Shown here piece by piece: positions 33,475 through 43,400 of a DNA stretch of 64,000 nucleotides (within the stretch, counting starts at the first letter, position 1; the number at the start of each line of letters is the position of its first letter). The stretch lies in contig NZ_FOIV01000002.1 in NCBI RefSeq assembly GCF_900109055.1, forward strand, positions 1-64,000, in the 5' to 3' direction. The stretch is from Prevotella sp. khp7. Its GTDB lineage: Bacteria > Bacteroidota > Bacteroidia > Bacteroidales > Bacteroidaceae. A model generated the notes under the pieces. It was not told where the DNA came from and did no database searches. It saw nothing but the letters and a program-made list of their open reading frames with translations. The translations under genes were made by a program, and so were the position numbers.

Positions 33475-36321
33475 CTATTCTTTAGAGTGAATTAAGACCT
33501 CTTGTAGCACAATGCCTGGATCGAGCAGGTAAATACGCAGCCGTTGACGACCTGTGGCAGCAACGGACAGCGAGCGTGAGGCATAGCCACACAGTACGTT
33601 TGAGCGCCACTCTGCAGTAAAATCCTCAGTCTGGATAGAGAACACCTGCGGTACGGTATCACCGAGTTGGACCGCATAGCGGGCATCACGCCCCTCATAG
33701 AGATGAAGTGTAGGCAACGTCCGCACTTCGATTGTGGTATCACCATCATATAGATCCAGTTCATATTCAACAAAAGGAGCCTTCTCTATCTGCTGATAAG
33801 ATGACGTATCAAAAGGTTGCGCTAAAACTCCATCAGTATAACCTAAACCTTCTACGCGCTCAATACCACCCTGTGCGCTCTGATAGAGAGATGCAGGAAT
33901 CCTGAGGCGAGGCTCTCTTTCAAACGGAGGATAGAGCCCAATGTATATCTTATAGATACGGGTACCAGGTTTCAGACTGTTAATAGCGAGGGGGTTAGAA
34001 CCTTTCTTCAGGTGCAACATGCCGACACGACTCCACATCGGACCGACATAAGAAGCATGCCATATATTATTAATAGGTGTCGCCGAGGCATCGTAATTAC
34101 CCGAGTCAGAGACGACATGACAGAATACGTTGTCCTGAGCCGCTTTCGAGAAGTTCTCAACAGGTGTTAATGCCTCTATCCAAAGGGGTATATCACCTTC
34201 CATTTCACTATCAATGCTGACGCCTTCAACAGAGACAGCTTCGCAAACAGGGAGGAAGCGCGGCTTAGGGCTGTTCTGAACCTGTTCCAACACCTCTGGC
34301 GTGCAGTAAGGCGGATCTATCTTTTCCGAACGGAACCAATGGTAGGGCTGCCAATTGAAGAAATCTGCCCACTTGCCGTCAAGGATTCCGTTATTATAAT
34401 GATCTGTCCATGCATTCAGCCGGTCAAACATCTCTTCCACACGTCGGCCATCTGCTATGGCCTCATCACCATCACCTGTCGTTGCCCTCACCATACTACG
34501 ACGAGCCAGCAACTGATATTCATTTATCATGGCAGCACCACGAATAGGATAGTGCACCAGTTCGAAATAGGCCGCCTTTAACGGTTCCGGGATACGAGAT
34601 GACAACTCATCTGCATGAGCAGCCAGCGCACGCCATTGAGCTATACGCTGCCCAATCTGCTCATCGCTGTAATTTACGAACCATACATGGGAATCTTTGC
34701 CTGCAGCCTGTAACCGATAGTAGCCTGCTAGCATATCGGCGATCTCTGGTGCCAGGTCCCGGCTGAAAGTCTTTGCTGCCCAATATCTTGTATAGTTGTG
34801 TGCCTCGGTAGGTTTCCATCGATTAAGATTCCACGCCAAGTCCATCACAAAGGATATCTCTTTTTCCGCAGGTTTGATATCTCCGACGTTAAACACCCAG
34901 ATTTTCCTGGCACCATATGTGTAAGCCTTGGTGAGCTCTGTACTGAGAAAGGCGGGCGAGAGCGGACTGAGCCATATCCAACTGGCAGGATCACCATGAT
35001 ACGACAAATGGTAATATATGCCTGCTCCACCTTTTCGTTGTAGCTCCTCTGGGTTGCAAAGATTACGACAGTAGCCATGCTTATCGTCACTCCAGAGCAG
35101 CGTCACATCATCGGGCACCTTCAATCCATGATGATAGGCATCAAGCACCTCCTCGTAAGTACAAAGAACCTGAGGAATCTCTTCTATTGCCTTATGGATG
35201 TTACGGCGCAGAATGTTGCGCTGATCGTCAATGGCCTGCTGCATCAGAGCCACACGTTCTGCAGTTGTATGGGCTCCCTCCATCGGATAATCATGGATAC
35301 CGCGCAAACCAACGATATAGGTGTTCTCATATTTCCCGTTGACCTTAATACGCTCCTCCCAATAATCCTGCATCATCTGGCGGTTGGTTATATAGTTAAA
35401 ACTACCAAGTCCGGCCTCACCTATTGCCTTTGCCCGCTCGTTTACAGCCTTCCACTCTCCCTCGTTATTGCGCAGCATCTGTTCACAGTGCGACGATCCC
35501 ATCACGATCGCATAGTCGTCTGCCAGACGTGCGTTTTCCGGATCATCATTGAAGGCTTGGGTCCCTGGATGCATGGCAGGCCAAAGGTAGTTGGCTTTCA
35601 GACGCAGCAACAACTCAAAAACCTTTTGATATGTCTTTGGACCAACTTTCCCCTCAGCCTTTTCGAAATGATGTTCAGCCCAGCGCGCCCATCCGCCAAA
35701 GCGCTCGTCGTTAATAAAGATACCGCGATACTGTACTGCCGGTTCACCCTGACAAAAAAAGCCCGGTTCAACATAAAGTACTTTTTTACGAAGCGGCTTC
35801 ACATCAGCCCACCAATACCATGGTGACACGCCAATAGCCTCAGAAAGAGATGTCAGTCCGAAAGCAGTCCCTCGTCGGTCGCTGCCGATAACAAGGAGCA
35901 AAGGGGCATTGCCCTCTGGCTGCTGAACAGTGGTGATGATATACGACTCCCACTTACCTCGAATACCACTGACATCTATTTCCAGGCTTTTCACCAGTCT
36001 GTCTACTAGTTGGCTCTTTCCTAATGTACCCGACACGATGCAAGCATCCTTTGGCAGTGATCCCACAGCCTGGTGTAAAGGTCGAAGTCCCGTTACTCTT
36101 TCCACATCATCGGCCAGCATCTCTGCTGCAATCTGCACGACATTATAATCATTGGCATCTGTATATATGGCTACCGCCTTCTTCTCAGTTGCCAAGGAAA
36201 ACCACCCCACGTGCACATCCTCAGCCACTATGGGGACGTTCGCTTGAACGACAGGTCTGCCTACCGCATGGGGGAGCTGTATCATCAACTGTGTTATCAG
36301 AATCCAAAATACTTTTTTCAC
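33475..36321 (-). CDS. GH115 alpha-glucuronidase
   Basis: 948 residues with a cleavable signal (ITQLMIQLPHAVG), so periplasmic or secreted. The GH115 catalytic region is clear: YRGIFINDERFGGWARWAEH, LLLRLKANYLWPAMHPGTQAF, VMGSSHCEQMLRNNEGEW and WSDDKHGYCRNL. Known GH115 enzymes remove alpha-1,2-linked glucuronic or 4-O-methylglucuronic acid, typically from xylan. The C-terminal third (from about residue 690) is the usual beta-sandwich region. It is the first gene of the seven-gene minus-strand operon, with its own promoter 175 bases upstream, and the SusC/SusD locus lies just beyond. Confidence 0.92.
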   Translation of the reverse strand: MKKVFWILITQLMIQLPHAVGRPVVQANVPIVAEDVHVGWFSLATEKKAVAIYTDANDYNVVQIAAEMLADDVERVTGLRPLHQAVGSLPKDACIVSGTLGKSQLVDRLVKSLEIDVSGIRGKWESYIITTVQQPEGNAPLLLVIGSDRRGTAFGLTSLSEAIGVSPWYWWADVKPLRKKVLYVEPGFFCQGEPAVQYRGIFINDERFGGWARWAEHHFEKAEGKVGPKTYQKVFELLLRLKANYLWPAMHPGTQAFNDDPENARLADDYAIVMGSSHCEQMLRNNEGEWKAVNERAKAIGEAGLGSFNYITNRQMMQDYWEERIKVNGKYENTYIVGLRGIHDYPMEGAHTTAERVALMQQAIDDQRNILRRNIHKAIEEIPQVLCTYEEVLDAYHHGLKVPDDVTLLWSDDKHGYCRNLCNPEELQRKGGAGIYYHLSYHGDPASWIWLSPLSPAFLSTELTKAYTYGARKIWVFNVGDIKPAEKEISFVMDLAWNLNRWKPTEAHNYTRYWAAKTFSRDLAPEIADMLAGYYRLQAAGKDSHVWFVNYSDEQIGQRIAQWRALAAHADELSSRIPEPLKAAYFELVHYPIRGAAMINEYQLLARRSMVRATTGDGDEAIADGRRVEEMFDRLNAWTDHYNNGILDGKWADFFNWQPYHWFRSEKIDPPYCTPEVLEQVQNSPKPRFLPVCEAVSVEGVSIDSEMEGDIPLWIEALTPVENFSKAAQDNVFCHVVSDSGNYDASATPINNIWHASYVGPMWSRVGMLHLKKGSNPLAINSLKPGTRIYKIYIGLYPPFEREPRLRIPASLYQSAQGGIERVEGLGYTDGVLAQPFDTSSYQQIEKAPFVEYELDLYDGDTTIEVRTLPTLHLYEGRDARYAVQLGDTVPQVFSIQTEDFTAEWRSNVLCGYASRSLSVAATGRQRLRIYLLDPGIVLQEVLIHSKE

Positions 36322-36610
36322 GCCTTATCAGTTTTGGTCAATACGCTGCTTTGTTCTATTGTTCGTATCTAGTTGCAAAGAGTCTTTACGCAAGCGAAAT
36401 AGACATCGCCCCGCAGCAAAGCAAGTGCTACGGAACAACTGAAATACTAAAACCTCAAAAAGATTTTCTAGCTATTGCTTGCTTCATAATAGTTGCAAAG
36501 ATATAACTTTCCTACATATAAAACAAATCCATGGATTATTCGTAATTAACCGCCCCGCAGCCATTATATGCTACGGGGCAGTATTTCTAGAAATAAGGCC
36601 CTAACTATCA
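36322..36610. other. intergenic region with GH115 operon promoter and two like stem-loops
   Basis: Contains the GH115 promoter (36496-36527) and two related stem-loops. Copy A is ccgcagc (36411-36417) with gctacgg (36427-36433); copy B is gccccgcagc (36552-36561) with gctacggggc (36570-36579), each with one mismatch. The 11-mer cgccccgcagc is exact at 36407 and 36551. Copy B sits where a terminator for the upstream small gene is expected; copy A lies in the GH115 leader. Confidence 0.6.
36496..36527 (-). promoter_or_regulatory. promoter of GH115 operon
   Basis: Minus strand TTTG (36527-36524), 20 bases, TATCTTTG (36503-36496). Predicted leader about 170 bases. Confidence 0.75.
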
Positions 36611-36991
36611 TTATTCATCTGGAAAAGCTATCAGACTGCCACTGGCATTTCTGCAGAACACGACCTCGTCTCCTTCTCCCACATCAAAACCATTGATTTT
36701 AACTTTTGCCATATGAGCATTGACAGCAACAACCCTATAAGTACCTCCTGGTACAAAATAGAACCACATTGGCTGATATGTAGAACTCGTTGACAGATGA
36801 ATCTGTTCATTTGTCTCAACATTCACTAGCACCACCCCAACACCAATATAGTTGGGATTAGAGAAACAGACCACTTTTGTATAACCACTTGGTGTTGGTG
36901 TGTTATTATACATAAAATATGGCCCATACTGCCTTGCCCAAGATGATAGAGCAACAAACAAAAACAAAAAAGCAAATAAATACTTCTTCAT
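36611..36991 (-). CDS. small secreted protein of unknown function
   Basis: 126 residues from the ATG at 36991 (MKKYLFAFLFLF), which begins a proper signal peptide cleaved after SSWA; the ATG at 37036 adds 15 residues with no signal character. The mature 107 residues are beta-rich (YTKVVCFSNPNYIGVGVVLV, then MAKVKINGFDVGEGDEVVF), perhaps a single sandwich domain. No family recognised. It is the last gene of the SusC/SusD operon, 59 bases after the glycan-binding lipoprotein gene, so a small accessory glycan-binding or surface role is possible. Confidence 0.6.
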   Translation of the reverse strand: MKKYLFAFLFLFVALSSWARQYGPYFMYNNTPTPSGYTKVVCFSNPNYIGVGVVLVNVETNEQIHLSTSSTYQPMWFYFVPGGTYRVVAVNAHMAKVKINGFDVGEGDEVVFCRNASGSLIAFPDE

Positions 36992-37050
36992 ATTTCTTAT
37001 GGTTTTATAATAGGGGACCCTTGCGGCAGTACACAAGGGTCCCTAAGCAC

Positions 37051-38544
37051 TTACTTTTTCTTGAAAGCCCAATATGTTCCCTCAGACCAGCCACTGAACG
37101 CACCATTGTCAGGATAAGTCAGAACCATCTTAGAATCTGAGATGCTGTAAATCTGGAAGTCTGTTACATAACGTCCACCAGCATTAATCTCATAAGGGAA
37201 CAGAGTTGCACCTTCTGTAGTCTTGAATGTACCCTTCTTCCAGACATCCGCTGTTGAGAGGTCAATCTCATAGCTTCCAGAACGAATCTCCGTTCCATTG
37301 GCATCATAGCACTTCACGCTACCATCTTCATTCAACACCATCGTAGCAGCATTGTCTTCCTCTCCGGTTGCGCTACCCGTTACAGAGTGACCCAGCTGAT
37401 CTTTCAGCTGTGATGCATCATTAACGCCCCACCATGTGAAGCCGCAGGAAGCAAAGTCTTCATTACGCCAAGTACCATCTGCGCCGAAGTTTCCCCAGAG
37501 AAGGTTATCAACTCCACCAGCGCTAATACCACTCTCTGTATCCCATGTCCAAGTCTTACTACCGTAGTTGTTCATCATACCAGAGACGTCAGATTCGCTC
37601 TTAAATGCCCAATATGTTCCTTCAGACCAGCCACTGAATGCACCATTATCTGGATAAACCAAAACAAGATTATCCGATGTCAGAGAATAAATCCAGTAAT
37701 CCGTCACATAACGTCCACCAGCATTAATCTCATAAGGGAAGAGTGTTGCACCCTCCGAAGTATGGAGTATACCATATTTGAATCCATCATGGTTTTCACC
37801 AGTCCATCCCTTTATCTCATAGCTACCTGAACGAATTTCTGTGCCATTTGCGTCATAGCACTTCACGAGACCGTCTTCTGTAAAGACCATCGTTGCACCA
37901 TTATCCTCCTCACCGATAGCAGCACCAGTTACAGAGTGACCCAACTGATCTTTCAAATCAGCAGCATCGTTAACTCCCCACCAAACAAAATCATTAAGGG
38001 TTTCACCACGCCAACTACCATCTGCACCAAAGTTACCCCAGACAAGGTTATCAACTCCACCAGCACTAATGCCACTATGAGTGTTCCATGTCCAGGTCTT
38101 CTTGCCATAAGCATTAGAAGCGATAAGACGAATCTCTGGTTTCAGCTCAGCAGCTACAGCAACATTAAACTCCTTAGAAGCCACAACTTCTTGGTTGTTG
38201 GCATTGATATACTTAAAGTAAACTGTTTGGTTAGGATCAGAACCACGAGCAGGAACAAAGTTAAATACGCCACCGCTTGCACCACTAGTAAGCTTAAATT
38301 CTGAACCATCAGCCTTTATATAATAGATATAAATACCTGATGCATTGGGAATATTATACTTAATATAGTTACCATCAGCCTGAGGAGTCGTGCAAGCCTG
38401 ATCGGCATACTGCGAAAACTCAGCACCATCAAGCAGGTTGCTGGATGTATAGTTGTCCACGTCAAAAGTTCCGTCCTCCTTGATAGGATCACAGGCCGTG
38501 AGCATACCCAGCGCTACTGCGAACAATAATATTGATTTTTTCAT
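37051..38544 (-). CDS. putative surface glycan-binding lipoprotein with tandem repeat
   Basis: 497 residues with lipobox MLTAC (Cys 18), directly downstream of susD, the usual position for SusE/SusF-like surface glycan-binding proteins. Residues about 28-135 form an N-terminal beta domain. Two near-identical repeats of about 166 residues follow: 149-315 and 330-495, each beginning KTWTW, containing SAGGVDNL and GNFGADG, and ending GAFSGWSEGTYWAFK. Tryptophan-rich surfaces fit carbohydrate binding, but I cannot assign a known module. Thirty-six bases after susD. Confidence 0.75.
   Translation of the reverse strand: MKKSILLFAVALGMLTACDPIKEDGTFDVDNYTSSNLLDGAEFSQYADQACTTPQADGNYIKYNIPNASGIYIYYIKADGSEFKLTSGASGGVFNFVPARGSDPNQTVYFKYINANNQEVVASKEFNVAVAAELKPEIRLIASNAYGKKTWTWNTHSGISAGGVDNLVWGNFGADGSWRGETLNDFVWWGVNDAADLKDQLGHSVTGAAIGEEDNGATMVFTEDGLVKCYDANGTEIRSGSYEIKGWTGENHDGFKYGILHTSEGATLFPYEINAGGRYVTDYWIYSLTSDNLVLVYPDNGAFSGWSEGTYWAFKSESDVSGMMNNYGSKTWTWDTESGISAGGVDNLLWGNFGADGTWRNEDFASCGFTWWGVNDASQLKDQLGHSVTGSATGEEDNAATMVLNEDGSVKCYDANGTEIRSGSYEIDLSTADVWKKGTFKTTEGATLFPYEINAGGRYVTDFQIYSISDSKMVLTYPDNGAFSGWSEGTYWAFKKK
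37060..38100 (-). repeat. internal tandem duplication in glycan-binding lipoprotein gene
   Basis: Two copies of about 500 bp (38100-37600 and 37557-37060) encode repeats still highly similar at DNA level, for example gttatcaactccaccagc in both, suggesting recent duplication. Confidence 0.75.
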
Positions 38545-38580
38545 ATTGCTTATTCTTAATGATTAATTCGAAACTCTTTA

Positions 38581-40440
38581 TTAGTCATATACTGGGCAAC
38601 CCGACATATTAGCACCAGTAGCACTTGCCCCCCAGCCAGGATTCTGTTTCAGGATTTCAGGATTACCGACAATACTGATCTGTTGGGGAGGAATCATGAC
38701 GAAGCCGTCGGTATCGGCATAACGCTGAGCCCAACTGCTACCGCCTACGCCCTGACCATGATGCATCACAGTCCAGTGGCCCGTGTAGTTCACACGAGAT
38801 CCATCCTGCTTCTGCAGAGCCAGAGCAGCCTCGCAGCTAGCTCCACCGTCCTTACCAGACCAGCGGCGCAGGTCATTGAAGCGCAGGCCCTCACCGGCAA
38901 GCTCGAAGCGACGCTCATCCTTGATGTTCTTCCAAGAGTAGGTTGTAGCAGGCAGACCTGCACGTGCACGAACCTTGTTCATCTGAGTAGCATCGCCCGT
39001 CAACTCAGAATGCATCAGCATCACATCAGCTAGACGAAGTAAGATGATGTCAGCAAAGTGGTCACCCTGGAAAGAGTTCTTGTTGTTGTTGGCTGCACTC
39101 GTGTTCTCGGTACGATAAACGCCCCACCATGTATAAGCCGTGTTATGATCATCCCAAGTTGACTTTGAGCATGTGATAGGCATCCACTTCTTGTTGTAGT
39201 AACCAGCATCCTCAGAGCAGGAAGTGGTAAATACGAATTTCTCACACTCTGTCTGAGCATCAAGGATAGTAGCCTTTTTACGTGGGTCGCTGTCACTCCA
39301 CTCATCCCAGAGATTAGCATTGATAGTACCCTGTCCCCAGCCTTGTCCGAATGGAAGAGTATTAGCGTCACCATTAGCAGTACCGGCACCGTCGTCATCA
39401 CAACGCAAACCTGTATACAGAGACACCTGATTTACAAATCCCATACCGATAGTACCATTCCAAGAACCAGCGTTCATATACTGTATCTGGAACATTTCCT
39501 CCTCGTTACCATTACCTGCCCATACCTTACCGGCTTTATCCAGGTCATTTACGAAAGCATAGTCCTTGATGGTGTATTCGTTGGTGTACTGCCAAAGCAG
39601 ACGAAAGTCTTCTATGAGTTTATAGCCGCCATTGTTGATGGCATCCTCAAGGAAAGCCACAACCTGAGCCTTGCTCAGAGAAGCACCGGCACCTTCCTGC
39701 TCAAAGTCGAAAGCGACATCAGCCAGATTGGCATTTGCCAATTCGCCAGCCTTCTTATAGAAGCCCTCATAGAACATATAGGCACGAGCCAGGTAACCCT
39801 CGGCAGCACCCTTGGTTGCATGACCGTCACCACGGGTTGTCATACCATGAGTCATCAGATTGGCAGCACTGGTGAAGTCGGCCAGGATATGTGGCATAAT
39901 CACATTCTCTGCGCTCTCCTGAGGACATGGATCAGGAGCAGCTGAAGCCCAGTAAGCAGGGATATCACCCCAGAACTGTACGCCCCAGAGATAGAACAGA
40001 CCACGCATGAAGTAAGCCTCACCCAGCAACTGGTTGCGGGTTGCCTCCTGACCGGTCCAGTCGAAAGCGTCAACGGCATAGATAATCGCATTGGCACGGG
40101 CAATACCCACATAGATATTATGCCAAGCATTGTCGAACAAGTCTTCCTTGTTAGCCATCAGGTGACCAACAGCATGAGCCTCAACGTCGCCAGTACCACC
40201 GGCACCGTTAGCATCGTCAGACATAATATAACCAACGAACCATGGTGTCTCCAGCGGAGTTGTGCTAAACTGGTTCATCACACCATACAGAGCGGCCAGC
40301 TCTTTATTCAGGTCTCCAGCAGAGGCTGGATAGTTAGAGCTATTAGCTTGTGTGTAATTCTCGGAATCGAGGAAGTCCTCGCAAGAGGTCAGACCTACAG
40401 CGAAGAGCATCGCGATTGCCATTAAATATATCTTTTTCAT
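38581..40440 (-). CDS. SusD-like nutrient-binding lipoprotein
   Basis: 619 residues of the RagB/SusD family. Lipobox GLTSC (Cys 20) followed by EDFLDSE, the typical SusD start. Family segments include ARANAIIYAVDAF, LLGEAYFMRGLFYLWGVQFW near the TPR bundle, and ERRFELAGEGLRFNDLRRW near the C-terminal half. It forms the lid of a SusCD complex in the outer membrane and captures oligosaccharides for import. It lies 24 bases after the SusC gene. The glycan is not readable from sequence; the adjacent GH115 and GH2 genes suggest a glucuronate-decorated one. Confidence 0.95.
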   Translation of the reverse strand: MKKIYLMAIAMLFAVGLTSCEDFLDSENYTQANSSNYPASAGDLNKELAALYGVMNQFSTTPLETPWFVGYIMSDDANGAGGTGDVEAHAVGHLMANKEDLFDNAWHNIYVGIARANAIIYAVDAFDWTGQEATRNQLLGEAYFMRGLFYLWGVQFWGDIPAYWASAAPDPCPQESAENVIMPHILADFTSAANLMTHGMTTRGDGHATKGAAEGYLARAYMFYEGFYKKAGELANANLADVAFDFEQEGAGASLSKAQVVAFLEDAINNGGYKLIEDFRLLWQYTNEYTIKDYAFVNDLDKAGKVWAGNGNEEEMFQIQYMNAGSWNGTIGMGFVNQVSLYTGLRCDDDGAGTANGDANTLPFGQGWGQGTINANLWDEWSDSDPRKKATILDAQTECEKFVFTTSCSEDAGYYNKKWMPITCSKSTWDDHNTAYTWWGVYRTENTSAANNNKNSFQGDHFADIILLRLADVMLMHSELTGDATQMNKVRARAGLPATTYSWKNIKDERRFELAGEGLRFNDLRRWSGKDGGASCEAALALQKQDGSRVNYTGHWTVMHHGQGVGGSSWAQRYADTDGFVMIPPQQISIVGNPEILKQNPGWGASATGANMSGCPVYD

Positions 40441-40464
40441 ATTCTTATCTTCCTTATTAAATTA

Positions 40465-43400
40465 TTAGAACTTGATACTTGCACCTACGATGAAAGTACG
40501 GGCTGAAGGATACAGACCTACATCAATACCACGTGCCCAAGAATCCTTACCACCAGAAGAACCGACCTCAGGATCGACACCAGTATAACCAGTGAAGGTG
40601 TAGAGGTTCTGAGCCTGTACATAGAGACGGAGCTGTCTGAACGGAGAGTTCTTCCAGATCTTATTGAAGTTGTAGCCCAGTGTAATGTTCTGAATCTTGA
40701 AGTAGTCGGCATCCTGCATATAACGGGTAGAAACCCACTGATCAGCAATCTGACCAACGGTCAGACGAGGATACTTGTTGCTGGTACCCTCACCGTGCCA
40801 ACGGTCGAAGGCATCAACAGTATAGCTATTATACTGGTTAGCCAGCAGAGCGGTACGATAGCACTGCAGCACCTGCATGCCGAAAGCACCCGAACCGGTG
40901 ACAGCGAAATCGAAACCCTTGTACTCGCAGCCGAGGCTGACACCAAGGGTTACATCGGGATGAGGATTACCAATCTCATGACGGTCAGCGTCATAGTCGA
41001 TGGTACCGTCTCCACTGAAGTCATCCCAGATAGGATCGCCAGGGGCAGCATTAGGAAGCATGGCCTTGCCTGCAGCTCTGGCGGCATCAATCTGAGCCTG
41101 GTTCTGCCAGATACCGCTATAAGACATACCATAGAAGTAACCGATGGGGTGACCAAGCTCTACACGAGAAGCAAAAGAAGAATTCTCGAAGATAGCATCA
41201 ACCTGGCCATTGATAAATCCATTGGCGTTGGCGATACGGGTTACCTCGTTCTTATTAGTAGCCACATTCACATTGGCATGATAGCTGAAGTCCTTATTGA
41301 CCTGATCACGCCAAGAGAGAGCCAGCTCAAAACCGGTATTCTTCACGTCACCACCATTGATCATAGCAGGCTCCTCATAACCAAGCACCTCATTCATCGG
41401 AGCACTGAGCAACCAGTCCTTGGTCTTCTTAACATACCAGTCGAAGTTTAAGCCGAGTTTGCCATTGATGAACAGGGCATCAAAACCAATATTAATCTGC
41501 TCAGAAGTCTCCCATGTCACGTCAGGGTTAGGAGCGTTCTTGGCGTATGCACCAGTTGTATAGATATTGCTATCGACGGTCTTAACCATATCGCTTGAGA
41601 ACTTATAGCCATAGTCGGCATATTCTGTCGGAGAGAAAGCGATGTTAGAGAGATAATAGAAGTTAGGAATCTGGCAGTTACCATTCTGACCCCAAGAAGC
41701 ACGGAACTTCAGGAAGTCCATCCAGCTCTTCGTGCTCTCCATGAACTTCTCGTTGCTGATCACCCAACCAGCAGAGAATGAGGGGAAATAGCCCCAGCGG
41801 TGACCGCGGGCGAAGTTATTGGAACCATCGGCACGGAAGATGGCTGTTGCCATATACTTCTCGTCATAGTTCCAGTTCAAACGGCTGAAGAATGAGGCAA
41901 TACTACCCTGCATCGGGTTGTCATAACCACCATGACCAGTCATATACTGTGTCTCATAGTTAGAAGGAATATTGTAGTCCCATCCGTTGCGAACCAGAGA
42001 ATTCAAGTTCGATTCATCAACAGTGAAGCTCATATTCATACCAGAGCTCCAATTCGAACGCTCAAGAGATTGACCGACGAGGATATCAATCGTATGCTTT
42101 CCCAGTTTCGGGAGAATATAAGAGAGTGTGTTCTCCAATGTGAAGCTACTGCTCTCATACTCACCCATGCTCAGATCAAAGTTGGCACTGGAGCTCGTTG
42201 AGCTAGAGCTAAATGGCTTAGAGATGCTACGGTAGTTGCTGGCACTGTAGCCCGTATTGAACTGTCCACGGTAGCGGAGGTTCTTTATCGGCTCGATGAT
42301 CCAGTAGAAGGTTGCACCTAAACCGAAGTCACGGTTCTTATTGATAGAGTTGAAACCGCCATTAAGGAAGTGGTTCAACGGGTTGTTATAGATCATCGTG
42401 CTATAGCCAGCACCATTGTTCTTATAAGAAGCGAGGTTGCCATCTGCATCGTAAGGCTCTACCAGAGGAGAGGCGATATAAGCAGCCTGCATGATATTCC
42501 AGTAACCATTCGACTCTGCGAGGTCATGGCTTCTGTGATACCAGTAAGACAGATTCTCACCGATGGTGATCACATCACGATTATTAGCCTTGAGCAGAAC
42601 GTGCTCAGAGTTGATACGGCCACCATAACGCTTGTAGTTAGATGCATTGTCTGCACCCATGATACCCTCGTTAGAGCTGTAGTTCAGAGACATTGAAAAC
42701 TTTGAGCGATCAGAGCCACCAGTCATGGTCACAGCATGACTGAACTGCAGGGCGTTCTTGTTCTCATACTCCTTGAACCAGTCGGTACCTTCCCAACCCT
42801 TGTCCACCTTGTCGAGGATTGCCTGTGGAACGATGCTGCTCCAGTTGGTAGCAGTTCCGTATGTATTGAAGTTGGTCTCATTGATAATCTGCATATACTG
42901 CTGTGCATTAACGGTGCCTGGCACTTTGTAGGCGTTTGACCAACCTACATAGGCATCGTACTGAACCTGCACCTTACCGGCCTTACCCTGCTTGGTGGTC
43001 ACGAGGATCACACCGTTAGCGGCACGGGCACCGTAGATGGCAGCCGAGGCAGCATCTTTCAGTACGTCAATGCTTTCGATGTCGTTCGGGTTCAAACCGT
43101 TCAGGCCATCGTCAGCCGTACCAGAATTGATACCGTCGATGATCAGCAATGGAGAAGAGGTTCCCATGGTTCCAACACCACGGATATTCACCTTAAAGCC
43201 CTTACCAGGCTGCGATGAACTCTGAGTGATCTGCACACCAGGCGTGCTTGACTGCATGGCGGTCAGAGCATTGGTCGTGTTCAGTTTGGCGATTTCCTCA
43301 CCCTTCACCTGAACAGTTGCACCAGTAACCAGCTTTTTCTTCTGGACACCGTAACCCACAACCACAACTTCCTCAAGGACTGCATTGTCATCCTTCAGCG

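Noticed and set aside
37936..38304. Open frames on the opposite strand of the SusC operon and other large genes
   Set aside because: They are out-of-frame shadows without signal peptides, known motifs or upstream promoters.
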